NCBI GenBank assembly: GCA_947501695.1
Contig: CANMWO010000001.1
Span: forward strand, 1,178,001 to 1,242,000
Source: an uncultured Sphingomonadaceae bacterium
GTDB taxonomy: Bacteria; Pseudomonadota; Alphaproteobacteria; Sphingomonadales; Sphingomonadaceae
Direction: 5' to 3'
DNA length: 64,000 bases
The position numbers were made by a program, and so were the translations under genes. Positions 52,952 through 62,089 of the stretch are shown here, piece after piece. The notes under the pieces are model-generated. The model did not search any database. It worked only from the letters and a program-made list of their open reading frames with translations, and was not told where the DNA came from. Numbering within the stretch: the first letter of the stretch is position 1; each line of letters opens with the position of its first letter.

Positions 52952-54025
52952 CTATCCTCGTTCTGCTATAGGTAAAAACAGTATGAACTGGGTAAAATTC
53001 GAACCACCGGAACGTTCATATCGAACCCGTCCGTTCATATCGTTCATCAATTTTCTGACTAGCGCGAGACCAAGCCCCTGCCCCTCTCGCTTCGTTGATA
53101 CAAAAGGAGAAAAAATATCCTGCTCTAGTTCTGGGGGAACTCCGGGACCATTATCCCTGATAATAATTTCAACAGGTAATCGGACGATTTGATCAGAACC
53201 ATGGACGGAAAGCGATGCACCGAAACTATAGCGGGTCAGGACCTGAATTTCAGGATTCTCACGTTTCTTGGTGGCATCCACTGCATTCGACAACAGATTT
53301 GTCAAAACCTGCATCATCGCGTCAGGATCGACCAAAACCTCTGGTAATGAAGGGTCGAATTGATCCTGTATTTTTAAATCACCATTATGTGCGGTTTCGA
53401 TCGACTTTCTGGCACGATCAATAAGCGAGTGTACATTTGCAGACTCTACTTTGGCCGGTTGTTTGGTCGAAAGACTCTGCATTCGATCAAGCAATTTTGC
53501 AATCCGCTCAACCTCACCCTTGATCATATGAGTCAGAGGCCTTTGATCCTCTGACAGCGAACGATCAAGCAACTGTGCTGCACCTTTGATTGCGGCAAGC
53601 GGGTTTTTGATTTCATGCCCCAAGATATCTGGAGCGCGCACTGAAAATTGATCTTGCTCGCCGGGCCTTTGTTCAACAACCGGGCCATCTGCTGGAAGCG
53701 GTGCTATCGATACTATACGCCAACGTTGATCTGCAGGAATCGTGTGGATATCAAAATTCACTAGTCCGGCTTCTCGCCCCTTCAACCTAACAGGAACACG
53801 TCTCGCGGCTACGTTTGCGTCCTTGTTAAGAAGGGCGCTAGACAAGCGTTTATCTTGAAACTGAATTTGATCTGCGACATGCGCGCCAATCAAATGCCTA
53901 GCGCTTTGACCGAGAAAATTCTCCGCTACCGGATTCACTTTGGCTATCTTATGTTCATCATCAATAATCAGCAGTGCATCTGGCAAACCAGCAAATATCT
54001 GTTCTGCCGAAGGCAAGTCGTTCAT
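52952..54025 (-). CDS. ntrB: Nitrogen sensor kinase NtrB
   Basis: 357 residues from ATG 54025, which overlaps the dusB stop by one base (TGATG). Cytoplasmic: a PAS domain (IFAGLPDALLIIDDEHKIAK), the H-box GHEIKNPLAAIKGAAQLLD, and the ATPase domain with DNGPGVP and GQGLGLALVRKL. No membrane segment. It phosphorylates or dephosphorylates NtrC according to PII signals. Confidence 0.94.
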   Translation of the reverse strand: MNDLPSAEQIFAGLPDALLIIDDEHKIAKVNPVAENFLGQSARHLIGAHVADQIQFQDKRLSSALLNKDANVAARRVPVRLKGREAGLVNFDIHTIPADQRWRIVSIAPLPADGPVVEQRPGEQDQFSVRAPDILGHEIKNPLAAIKGAAQLLDRSLSEDQRPLTHMIKGEVERIAKLLDRMQSLSTKQPAKVESANVHSLIDRARKSIETAHNGDLKIQDQFDPSLPEVLVDPDAMMQVLTNLLSNAVDATKKRENPEIQVLTRYSFGASLSVHGSDQIVRLPVEIIIRDNGPGVPPELEQDIFSPFVSTKREGQGLGLALVRKLMNDMNGRVRYERSGGSNFTQFILFLPIAERG

Positions 54026-55020
54026 CAGGCAGCAGCTTTGTCTAACCAAGGAGCGTAGAAGCCTTGCAACATAGCGAGAACCTTGGATGCATCAGCTTCC
54101 TTGTTTGCTTGATTGCGGAAATCAGCAGATCCCGGCAAGCCCTTAGTGTACCAACCAATATGCTTGCGTGCGACTTTGACGCCGATATCTTCACCATAAA
54201 GGTCGAGCATCGCCCGATAATGTTCTTCCAGAACCGCATATTGCGCTTGCAGGTCAGGATCAGGCAATGTTGTACCATACTCAAACCAGTGCATGACCTG
54301 CCCAAGTAGCCAAGGCTTGCCATATGCGCCACGCCCGATCATCAAGCCGTCAGCTCCACTTTCATCCAAAGCGCGCTCACAATCGTCAATGGTACAGATA
54401 TCGCCATTCACGATTACGGGAACAGAAACGGCATCTTTTACCTGCCTTACGAATGTCCAATCGGCGCTGCCTTTATACATTTGGCAACGGGTCCGACCAT
54501 GAACGGTGATCATTTTTGCGCCAAGATCTTCTGCGATATGAGCGAGTTCTGGAGCATTAAGGCTGTTGTGGTCCCAGCCCATTCGCATTTTCACAGTCAC
54601 CGGGACATTTACGGCTTTTACAGTCGCCTTGATAAGAGCGGCGGCCAGCGGCAAATCACGCATTAGTGCAGAACCCGCATCGCCATTCACAACCTTTTTT
54701 ACCGGGCACCCCATGTTAATGTCGATAATCTGCGCACCACGGTCTTCATTCAACTTCGCCGCTTCAGCCATAGCGTCCGGTGAACATCCTGCCAGCTGCA
54801 TCGACACTGGTTCTTCAGTTGGATCCCAAGCGCATTTCTGTAAAGACTGACGCGTTTCTCGGATCATCGCCTGACTAGCGATCATCTCGGTCACGTTTAA
54901 ACCAGATCCGAAACGCCGCACCAACTTGCGAAACGGCAAGTCGGTCACACCAGTCATCGGCGCCAGCAATACCGGGCTTTTGATCGCTATTTTATCAATC
55001 AATATGGGTTTTAATTTCAT
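54025..55020 (-). CDS. dusB: tRNA-dihydrouridine synthase DusB (NifR3)
   Basis: 331 residues. [20 protein letters not shown] opens the FMN barrel, the catalytic Cys is in [15 protein letters not shown], and [14 protein letters not shown] and [15 protein letters not shown] follow. It reduces uridine in the tRNA D-loop. First gene of the ntr operon, as in other alphaproteobacteria, and divergent from ispDF with 79 bases between. Confidence 0.94.
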   Translation of the reverse strand: MKLKPILIDKIAIKSPVLLAPMTGVTDLPFRKLVRRFGSGLNVTEMIASQAMIRETRQSLQKCAWDPTEEPVSMQLAGCSPDAMAEAAKLNEDRGAQIIDINMGCPVKKVVNGDAGSALMRDLPLAAALIKATVKAVNVPVTVKMRMGWDHNSLNAPELAHIAEDLGAKMITVHGRTRCQMYKGSADWTFVRQVKDAVSVPVIVNGDICTIDDCERALDESGADGLMIGRGAYGKPWLLGQVMHWFEYGTTLPDPDLQAQYAVLEEHYRAMLDLYGEDIGVKVARKHIGWYTKGLPGSADFRNQANKEADASKVLAMLQGFYAPWLDKAAA

Positions 55021-55099
55021 TTCTTATGCCTAAATTTTAAGCAGCCTTTATCGTCAAAGCGGCTGGCAGGCAAGAACGGACTGGGCTAGGTCCCTCCCA

Positions 55100-56269
55100 A
55101 TGATCGATTCTGTTTCACTTAAACCTCGAAATCATGCTTTGATTGTCGCCGCTGGCCAAGGCGAACGGTCTGGTCTGGGGCTACCCAAGCAATATGCTCT
55201 TATGAATGGGCTGCCGATGGTACGCCATAGTGTAGCGCAATTTCTCAACCATCCGAATATAGCCAAACTTTGGGTGGTCATCCGATCTGGTCAGGAAGAT
55301 CAACTACACAATGCGTTGGCCGGATTGAAGGGCTATCAAGTTGTTCTTGGCGGAGATACACGCCAAGAAAGTGTAAAAAAAGGATTGTCGGCCATTGCTG
55401 CTGCAGGAGGCTCAGAGAATGTCCTTGTTCATGATGCTGCTAGACCTTTTTTATCCAATGTAATAATCAATCGGCTGCTCGCATCAGTCGATCAAGAAGA
55501 TGCTGCGATTCCAGTTCTGCCCACGATTGATACGACAATAAATGTTGTGGATGGATATTCAGCAGATACCTTGGATCGTGACACACTATGGCGTGTACAG
55601 ACTCCGCAGGCATTTGATTTCGGCAAATTAATGCGTGCACATGAACTTTGGCCAGACGATATTAATGCTTCCGACGATGCTCAAATCTTTAGGGCAGCAG
55701 GCTATAAAATCGCTGTCGTAGAAGGAGATGAAACCTTAAAGAAATACACGACCGCAGCCGACTTTGCTAAACCATCGAGACACAATATGACGCAGATACG
55801 TACCGGTATGGGTTTTGATGTCCATCAGTTAGTCGCTGGTGAAGAGCTTTGGCTCGGCGGTCTAAAAATCAACCATCACAAAGGCCTTTCCGGACATAGC
55901 GATGCCGACGTGCTGCTACATGCCTTGACCGATGCACTGCTTGGTGCTGCTGGAGCAGGTGACATTGGTGATCATTTCCCTCCATCAGATCCCAAATGGC
56001 GCGGTGCATCATCTGATAAATTTGTCGAATTCGCAGTATCGGTCATCAAACAGAAAGGTGGCAGCATCAATAATGTAGATATGACTGTGATATGCGAGGA
56101 ACCGAAAATCAAACCGCATCGCGAAGCAATGCGGCAGAATATATCCAATATGCTAGACCTGTCGATCGATCAGGTGAGCGTTAAGGCAACCACTACGGAA
56201 AAATTAGGCTTTACTGGCCGCGGAGAAGGCATTGCAGCGCAGGCAGTTGCAACAATATCAATGGAGTAA
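55100..56269 (+). CDS. ispDF: Bifunctional IspD/IspF (MEP isoprenoid pathway)
   Basis: 389 residues. IspD part (1-225) with AAGQGERSGLGLPKQY and VHDAARPF; IspF part from about 232 with zinc ligands Asp240, His242 and His274 in MGFDVHQL and LLHALTDALLG. It makes CDP-methylerythritol and then the cyclic diphosphate. The fusion is typical of alphaproteobacteria. Next gene starts five bases after the stop. Confidence 0.95.
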   Translation: MIDSVSLKPRNHALIVAAGQGERSGLGLPKQYALMNGLPMVRHSVAQFLNHPNIAKLWVVIRSGQEDQLHNALAGLKGYQVVLGGDTRQESVKKGLSAIAAAGGSENVLVHDAARPFLSNVIINRLLASVDQEDAAIPVLPTIDTTINVVDGYSADTLDRDTLWRVQTPQAFDFGKLMRAHELWPDDINASDDAQIFRAAGYKIAVVEGDETLKKYTTAADFAKPSRHNMTQIRTGMGFDVHQLVAGEELWLGGLKINHHKGLSGHSDADVLLHALTDALLGAAGAGDIGDHFPPSDPKWRGASSDKFVEFAVSVIKQKGGSINNVDMTVICEEPKIKPHREAMRQNISNMLDLSIDQVSVKATTTEKLGFTGRGEGIAAQAVATISME

Positions 56270-56274
56270 AAGTA

Positions 56275-56805
56275 ATGTTGAGAAGAATATCGACCGTTTC
56301 AGCGGCTATGGCCTTACTAAGCGCAACCACTTTGCAGGCTGCTGAAACAGAACAATGCATGCCTCCAGAAACAGCTGAATCTTTGATTACGTACGTTCTG
56401 CCCGTCGCTCTTGACGCGGCCAGAACCAAATGTGCCAGCAGCTTACCTGCAACAGCAGCTCTACTCCAAGTCGATTCAGAACAAATGCAACGGTATGTAG
56501 CAGATTCCCAGAATGCATGGCCGAAAGCTAGCACAGCAGTCCGATCGCTCGTCGGACAGGATTTCCCGGAAAATATCGAAGCAGATGCTTTTCGTCCGTT
56601 TATCGATGCAATGATTCCGGCGATGCTAACGAAAGAGATCAAGGAAAAAGACTGTCCTTCGATTGACAAAGTCTATGGACTATTGGAGCCCATGCCTACT
56701 TCTAACATTGCTAGCCTAACCGTTATGCTCGTTCAGCTGGGAAATAACGATCAAGACGATGGCAAAAAAAGCGCCTTCAACATTTGCAAAGCGGCTACTG
56801 AATAG
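56275..56805 (+). CDS. Small exported protein of unknown function
   Basis: 176 residues. A signal peptide (AAMALLSATTLQAAE) is followed by a mainly helical mature part with four Cys (EQCMPP, TKCASS, KDCPSI, NICKAA) that could form two disulfides. I recognise no family. It follows ispDF by five bases and precedes pncC by 14, so it is probably in that operon. Confidence 0.7.
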   Translation: MLRRISTVSAAMALLSATTLQAAETEQCMPPETAESLITYVLPVALDAARTKCASSLPATAALLQVDSEQMQRYVADSQNAWPKASTAVRSLVGQDFPENIEADAFRPFIDAMIPAMLTKEIKEKDCPSIDKVYGLLEPMPTSNIASLTVMLVQLGNNDQDDGKKSAFNICKAATE

Positions 56806-56819
56806 GCTAGCGGGGCTCC

Positions 56820-57335
56820 ATGCAAAATCTACTGCCCAAAGAACTCGTCAATTTGGCGGAACAAGTCATTGATACCAATCGTAAATCTGGTCGACGAATC
56901 GCGGTAGCAGAGAGTTGCACCGGTGGTCTGGTCGCGGCAGCGCTCACAGAAATTGCCGGCAGCAGCGACGTTTTTGAATGCGGTTTCAACACCTATTCAA
57001 ACCAGGCGAAACAAAAAATGCTGGATGTCAGTGACGACATGCTGGAAACATTTGGCGCGGTATCTATCGCTGTAGCCTGGGGCATGGCCCAGGGTGCTTT
57101 GGAAAAATCAGAGTGTGATGTGGCGGTGGCCATTACGGGTGTTGCCGGTCCTGGCGGCGGAACTGAAAAGAAACCTGTAGGCACAGTGGTCTTTGCCAAA
57201 GCCGAAAAAGGCAAGAGCATTGATGATGTCGTCGCCGATCGCCATGATTTTGGTGCCGATAAAAGCCGAGCGGATATTCGGCTTCAAGCTGCGCTGGTTG
57301 CGCTTGAATTGTTGCTTCCCGGCACATCTGAATAA
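56820..57335 (+). CDS. pncC: CinA-family nicotinamide-nucleotide amidohydrolase
   Basis: 171 residues, the stand-alone CinA C-terminal domain. AESCTGGLVAAALTEIAGSS (catalytic Ser/Lys region) and AITGVAGPGGGTEKKPVGTV are the signature blocks. It deamidates nicotinamide mononucleotide to recycle NAD. The 3' end overlaps the converging ratA gene by 52 bases. Confidence 0.9.
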   Translation: MQNLLPKELVNLAEQVIDTNRKSGRRIAVAESCTGGLVAAALTEIAGSSDVFECGFNTYSNQAKQKMLDVSDDMLETFGAVSIAVAWGMAQGALEKSECDVAVAITGVAGPGGGTEKKPVGTVVFAKAEKGKSIDDVVADRHDFGADKSRADIRLQAALVALELLLPGTSE

Positions 57336-57772
57336 TTGCTGCCATAGATATCACCGGCGCGCTCAACAAAGGCGCTGGTCATTTTGTGCAAAGCCTTGGC
57401 AAACATCTGCCCGGCAAGCTTTTCGAACATCCGGTTCTTAAAGGTGAATTCCACATAGAAATCGACGTAACTGCCGCCGCCTTCCCTTTCGCGAAACACC
57501 CATTCGTTGTGCAGTTGCTTCAATGGCCCATCAAGATAATCGACATCAATAGTCCGTTCGGCTGCATTTTTTAGAACGCGCGATGCAAATTGCTCGCGCA
57601 ATCCTTTAAAACCAACGATTACATCGGCAATCATCTCGGTATCGCTATTGGACCTGATTCGCGTTCCAACAACCCAAGGAAGAAATTCTTCATAGCGCCC
57701 GACATCCGCCACTAGTGCATACATTTGCGCGGCGCTGTGAGGCAGTTCGCGCGTTTCCCTATGCGCCGGCAC
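57284..57772 (-). CDS. RatA/COQ10-like START-domain protein
   Basis: 162 residues with a GTG start at 57772 inside the lipA 3' end. [20 protein letters not shown] and [12 protein letters not shown] open the START fold, and VRERE-like [20 protein letters not shown] is the sheet. Called type II toxin RatA in databases, but in alphaproteobacteria more likely a ubiquinone-binding COQ10-type protein. Linked to lipA by a 14-base overlap. Confidence 0.85.
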   Translation of the reverse strand: MPAHRETRELPHSAAQMYALVADVGRYEEFLPWVVGTRIRSNSDTEMIADVIVGFKGLREQFASRVLKNAAERTIDVDYLDGPLKQLHNEWVFREREGGGSYVDFYVEFTFKNRMFEKLAGQMFAKALHKMTSAFVERAGDIYGSNYSDVPGSNNSSATSAA

Positions 57773-58697
57773 GGGCTAGTTTTTCTTCACGCGCCTGACG
57801 CATTTTCGCAAAATCATCTCCTGCATGATAGCTGGAACGCGTTAGCGGGCTGGAAGCGACCAGCAAGAAGCCCTTTGCTCGAGCAATGGACGCATATGCA
57901 TCGAACGCTTGTGGTTTGATAAACTCATCAACCTTCACATGTTTCGGTGTGGGTTGCAGATATTGGCCCATGGTCAGGAAGTCGATATCGGCGGATCGCA
58001 TATCATCCATCACCTGATGTACTTCAAGCCGCTGCTCACTGAGGCCAAGCATGATACCGGACTTTGTAAAGATCGAAGGATCAAGCCGCTTCACCTGTTC
58101 CAAAAGACGCAGAGACGCATAATAGCGCGCGCCTGGACGAATATTGGGATAGAGCCGCGGCACTGTCTCCAGATTGTGGTTGTACACATCTGGGCGTGCA
58201 GCGACGATCGCTTCAACCGCGGCGTCTGCCTTGTTTCGGAAATCCGGGGTCAAAATCTCGATCGTCGTATTCGGAGTGGTCCGGCGCAAGGCCTCGATAA
58301 CCTTAACAAACTGGCTGGCACCGCCATCGGGCAGATCATCGCGGTCCACCGAAGTGATCACAATATGCTCGAGGCCCAATTTGGCGGCGGCGTCTGCCGT
58401 GTGCTGGGGCTCCAAAGCATCGACTGGCATCGGCATACCGGTTTTGACGTTACAAAAAGCGCAGGCCCGGGTGCATACATCACCCAAGATCATCACCGTG
58501 GCGTGCTTCTTCGTCCAGCATTCGCCAATATTGGGGCACGCCGCCTCTTCACAAACCGTATTGAGTTTATGTTCCCGCATTAACTTGCGGGTTTCTTCAA
58601 AGCCTTTGCCCATCGGTGCTTTAACGCGAATCCAATCGGGTTTGCGCTGACGTATATGTTTGCCAGACGGCGGTGTTATTTTAGTAATTTCGTTCAT
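57759..58697 (-). CDS. lipA: Lipoyl synthase
   Basis: 312 residues from ATG 58697; the longer frame adds 22 unrelated residues. Auxiliary [4Fe-4S] cysteines Cys49, Cys54 and Cys60 in [12 protein letters not shown], and radical-SAM cysteines Cys75, Cys79 and Cys82 in CTRACAFC. It inserts sulfur into octanoyl groups on 2-oxoacid dehydrogenases and GcvH. The ribosome site is weak. Divergent from sbtA. Confidence 0.95.
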   Translation of the reverse strand: MNEITKITPPSGKHIRQRKPDWIRVKAPMGKGFEETRKLMREHKLNTVCEEAACPNIGECWTKKHATVMILGDVCTRACAFCNVKTGMPMPVDALEPQHTADAAAKLGLEHIVITSVDRDDLPDGGASQFVKVIEALRRTTPNTTIEILTPDFRNKADAAVEAIVAARPDVYNHNLETVPRLYPNIRPGARYYASLRLLEQVKRLDPSIFTKSGIMLGLSEQRLEVHQVMDDMRSADIDFLTMGQYLQPTPKHVKVDEFIKPQAFDAYASIARAKGFLLVASSPLTRSSYHAGDDFAKMRQAREEKLARAGA

Positions 58698-58784
58698 TTC
58701 TATCAGATAGCGATGACAGGCGCGCTTGCCAACCGCGATATGGGTGCTAATCCCTAATATCACTTGAATAGATAGTGGGCCTCC

Positions 58785-59759
58785 ATGATCATCGACACAC
58801 TAACTTCCCCCGTCATCCTGTTTTTCATTTTAGGCTTTCTGGCTGCTGCCATTCGCTCTGATCTCGCCATCCCGGAAGCCTTTGCCAAAGCTATGTCGAT
58901 CTACCTTATGGCGGCAATTGGCCTGAAAGGTGGCGTTGAGGTTGCATCGACTGGTTTTTCTGTCAATCTGGGAGCAGCAGCGGTCGCAGGGGTGTTGCTT
59001 GGCTTCACTCTCCCTATTCTGGCTTTTTTCCTGCTTCGGTCTTTCGCAAAACTGGGCGCGATAGATGCGGGCGCCGTGGCAGCCCACTATGGCTCGGTCA
59101 GTGTCGTAACCTTTGTCACCGCGATCGAATTGCTAACAGCTCAGGGAATCAGGCCCGATGGCTTCATGGTTGGCGTCATGGCGCTAATGGAGATGCCAGC
59201 GATCATTACCGGACTGCTTCTAGCCAGGGCCTTTTCAAAAAAACTTCGAGTCGAAAACGAAGCGGATGCAGGCCCAGGGACCAATTTGATGCATGAGGTG
59301 CTCACCAATGGTTCAGTAGTGCTATTGCTCGGTGCCTTTATCATTGGTTTCATTGCCGGCGCAGAGGGATTCGCTCCAATCAAGCCGTTGTTTGATGTCG
59401 GATTCAAAGGCGTCCTTTGCCTCTTCCTCCTCGACATGGGATTAATTGCGGCTCGGCGGTTGCTGGAAACTCGCAAAATTACGATCCCGCTGGCGGCATT
59501 GGGAATATTGCTACCGATCATTAACGGTACCATAGGAACTGTGATCGGAACCTTGATCGGCCTTGATCCCGGATCGTCCGCCATATTGGGTGTATTGTGT
59601 GCCAGCGCCTCCTATATCGCGGTGCCAGCGGCGATGCGCCTCGCCCTGCCCCAAGCTGATCCGGGTATATATCTGGCTATGTCGCTCGGTATCACCTTTC
59701 CATTCAACATTCTGTTCGGTATCTCTCTATTTGCCGCAATCGCAAAGTTTCTGGGGTAA
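58785..59759 (+). CDS. sbtA: SbtA-type sodium-dependent bicarbonate permease
   Basis: 324 residues with about ten hydrophobic segments in two inverted halves. Blocks such as [28 protein letters not shown] and [13 protein letters not shown] match the SbtA family. It should import HCO3- with Na+. It lies three bases before the PII-like gene and one gene before carbonic anhydrase, which strongly supports a bicarbonate role. Confidence 0.88.
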   Translation: MIIDTLTSPVILFFILGFLAAAIRSDLAIPEAFAKAMSIYLMAAIGLKGGVEVASTGFSVNLGAAAVAGVLLGFTLPILAFFLLRSFAKLGAIDAGAVAAHYGSVSVVTFVTAIELLTAQGIRPDGFMVGVMALMEMPAIITGLLLARAFSKKLRVENEADAGPGTNLMHEVLTNGSVVLLLGAFIIGFIAGAEGFAPIKPLFDVGFKGVLCLFLLDMGLIAARRLLETRKITIPLAALGILLPIINGTIGTVIGTLIGLDPGSSAILGVLCASASYIAVPAAMRLALPQADPGIYLAMSLGITFPFNILFGISLFAAIAKFLG

Positions 59760-59762
59760 AAT

Positions 59763-60074
59763 ATGGTCGCCACTGTCCAACGCAAACGCATCGAAATATT
59801 GGTTGATACACCGCTGGTTCCAAAGATAATCGGCTATGCAAAGCAGGTCGATATTTCCGGCTGGAGCGTCATCAAAATCGCTTCCGGAGGCGGACGAGAT
59901 GGTCGCTGGCAACATGACGAGATTACCGGCGCGGCTGCAAAATCAATTATTCTGATGATTGCCAACCAAGAAAAGGCTGGACAGTTGACGGACGCGCTGG
60001 CTCCGCTACTGGACAGCCATAGCTTGTTACTGACCATCGCAAATGTGGAGGTCGTTCGGGGGGATCGTTTTTAA
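59763..60074 (+). CDS. sbtB: SbtB-like PII signalling protein
   Basis: 103 residues with the PII ferredoxin-like fold: two beta-alpha-beta halves with a short T-loop region at SGGGRDGRWQHDEITG. No C-terminal Cys pair of the cyanobacterial redox R-loop is present. In cyanobacteria SbtB binds adenyl nucleotides and gates SbtA; the same pairing here suggests that role. Stop overlaps the carbonic anhydrase start (TAATG). Confidence 0.82.
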   Translation: MVATVQRKRIEILVDTPLVPKIIGYAKQVDISGWSVIKIASGGGRDGRWQHDEITGAAAKSIILMIANQEKAGQLTDALAPLLDSHSLLLTIANVEVVRGDRF

Positions 60075-60700
60075 TGCAAGAATTTCACGCGCTACTAGAC
60101 GGATATAAACGCTTTAGAGAAGAAGCATATCCGAAACAACGGGCCCGCTACGACGCGTTGTCCAAAGACGGCCAAGCACCTCCTATAATGGTCATTTCTT
60201 GCTGTGACAGCCGCGTTGACCCCGCAACTATTTTCGATACCAGTCCGGGCCAGATGTTCGCGCTACGCAACGTCGCCAATCTCGTTCCACCCTATGATGA
60301 TACCGGCGGAATGCATGGGGCATCAGCGGCTATAGAATTTGGTGTCACGGGCCTCAATGTCAAACATATCGTCGTCCTCGGCCATGGCCAATGCGGAGGA
60401 ATTAGCGCGGCGTTGCAAGGCGGTGAACTCAGCGAATCCGGCCATAGTTTCATCGATGAATGGATGTCCATCATCACGGAAGCGCGAGACAATGTGGTGG
60501 CTGCTGCACCATCAAACCCACAAAGAGAACTGGAGCTCGAAGCGATCAAAATCAGCTTAGACAATCTGCGAAGCTTTCCATTTATAGCTGAGCTTGAAGC
60601 GCGGGGAGAAATAATGCTCCACGGTGCTTGGTATGCCATTGGTGAAGCGACATTGTTCACTCTTGATGAAACGACTGGTCAATTTGAAGCAGTCGAATGA
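60074..60700 (+). CDS. Beta-carbonic anhydrase
   Basis: 208 residues. Zinc ligands Cys43, His104 and Cys107 in CCDSR and GHGQCGG, with the Asp45-Arg47 dyad. It interconverts CO2 and HCO3- in the cytoplasm. Third gene of the bicarbonate module; overlaps the next gene by ATGA (60697-60700). Confidence 0.93.
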   Translation: MQEFHALLDGYKRFREEAYPKQRARYDALSKDGQAPPIMVISCCDSRVDPATIFDTSPGQMFALRNVANLVPPYDDTGGMHGASAAIEFGVTGLNVKHIVVLGHGQCGGISAALQGGELSESGHSFIDEWMSIITEARDNVVAAAPSNPQRELELEAIKISLDNLRSFPFIAELEARGEIMLHGAWYAIGEATLFTLDETTGQFEAVE

Positions 60701-61323
60701 CCCGCGAACCTGAACAGCCCTTTCTCAATGACTTACAGCTTTCTTTGGAGCAGACGTGGCAGCTGCTAATTGACGGATCTCAGAATCGTAAATCTCCTTT
60801 GCATACGCCAACAGTGGCAACGATCCGTGACGATGGCATACCCAGCCAACGAATCATGGTGTTACGAGAAGCGCGGCGTGACAGTCGTACGCTTCGGTTC
60901 AACACGGACAACCGGGCTTCTAAGGTCGCTGACATTGGTAATAGTGGGGCGATTTCGATCCTCTGCTATCATCCAGCAGCCAAAGTCCAATTGCGCTTAT
61001 CTGGCCGCGGAAGGGTCGAACAGGACAGTGCGGCCTGCGATGCAGCATGGGATGAGGCGACGCTCTATGGCAAACGATGCTATTTGGCCGATCCTGCCCC
61101 TGGCAGTTCAGTTGACGCCCCCACGTCCGGGCTGGATCCAGATGTTGAAGGTCGCAAACCGGAAGGCTTCGAAGTAGCTCCTGCCCGCGAAAATTTTGCT
61201 ATATTATTTGCAGATATCGAGCAGATCGAATGGCTCTATCTTGCTCATACGGGACATCGGCGCGCGCTATTCTCATGGGATCATAGTGTCAAAGACTGGA
61301 GCTGCCAATGGCTTGTACCCTAA
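60697..61323 (+). CDS. Pyridoxamine-phosphate-oxidase family FMN protein
   Basis: 208 residues. The split-barrel FMN fold shows QRIMVLREARRDSRTLRF, SILCYHPAAKVQLRLSGRG and a C-terminal WSCQWLVP. Close to PdxH in layout but with a shorter C-terminus, so a PNPOx-like oxidase rather than sure PdxH. Coupled to carbonic anhydrase by a four-base overlap. Confidence 0.78.
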   Translation: MTREPEQPFLNDLQLSLEQTWQLLIDGSQNRKSPLHTPTVATIRDDGIPSQRIMVLREARRDSRTLRFNTDNRASKVADIGNSGAISILCYHPAAKVQLRLSGRGRVEQDSAACDAAWDEATLYGKRCYLADPAPGSSVDAPTSGLDPDVEGRKPEGFEVAPARENFAILFADIEQIEWLYLAHTGHRRALFSWDHSVKDWSCQWLVP

Positions 61324-61388
61324 CGGGGTAATCCGGTTCAGCTTATTTCCACTTGAACCCGCCCTTCGCTAGGTTCATCACAACAATC

Positions 61389-62084
61389 ATGACAAAAACA
61401 CATAATGATAACATCGCTTTGCTGATTGATGCTGATAATGCCAGTCATGCAGGATTGGACCCGGTGTTGACTGCATTGGCCGAGCTCGGAACGGTCAATA
61501 TTCGGCGCGCTTATGGTAATTGGAACAAACAGTCGCTTAAGGGCTGGTCTAACATATTGCATAAATATGGGATCGAACCGCAACAACAATTTGATATTAC
61601 CAAGGGTAAAAATGCCACGGATATGAAGATGACCATTGACGCGATGGATCTGCTCTTCCGCGGTAATGTAACTGGCTTTGGGATTATGAGCAGCGACAGC
61701 GATTTCATGCCCCTCGCCATGCGGATCCGACAGGACGGCCTTCCTGTCTACGGCTTCGGTAGCTTCAAGACACCAGAAGGGTTCCGACAGGCTTGCAGCC
61801 GTTTTATCGATGTCGATGCGCTTATCAAAGCCGAAACAACCGATAATAATGGTAAGGTGGATGATGAACTTCTTAAGCTTTTAATCGATGCCTATATGGC
61901 CAGCTCCAGAGACGAGAAAGGTTTTGCAAGCCTCAGCGAAGTCGGCAAAATAGCTGGAAATCGATCAAGCTTTGATGTCCGAAACTACGGCTTCACTAAG
62001 TTGGTCGACATGTTTGACGCCGTATCAATTTTTGATATCCAACGCCGCGAAGGAGGCGGTGTTTGGGTGAGGCGGTTGCGGTAA
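61389..62084 (+). CDS. NYN-domain protein with LOTUS/OST-HTH tail
   Basis: 231 residues from ATG 61389. The PIN-like NYN nuclease fold has its acids in LLIDADNASHAG, KNATDMKMTIDAMDL and SSDSDFMPLAMRIR. The C-terminal part (ASSRDEKGFASLSEVGKIAG) is an OST-HTH/LOTUS-type RNA-binding domain. Probably an RNA nuclease or RNA-binding factor; the target is unknown. Confidence 0.87.
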   Translation: MTKTHNDNIALLIDADNASHAGLDPVLTALAELGTVNIRRAYGNWNKQSLKGWSNILHKYGIEPQQQFDITKGKNATDMKMTIDAMDLLFRGNVTGFGIMSSDSDFMPLAMRIRQDGLPVYGFGSFKTPEGFRQACSRFIDVDALIKAETTDNNGKVDDELLKLLIDAYMASSRDEKGFASLSEVGKIAGNRSSFDVRNYGFTKLVDMFDAVSIFDIQRREGGGVWVRRLR

Positions 62085-62089
62085 AACTT

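Noticed and set aside
57284-57772. RatA as a toxin of a toxin-antitoxin pair
   Set aside because: No antitoxin gene is adjacent, and linkage to lipA and the START fold fit a COQ10-type protein better.
57909-58583. 224-residue frame on the plus strand opposite lipA
   Set aside because: Its mirror frame is an unmistakable LipA with both iron-sulfur motifs; the plus frame has no ribosome site and no family features.
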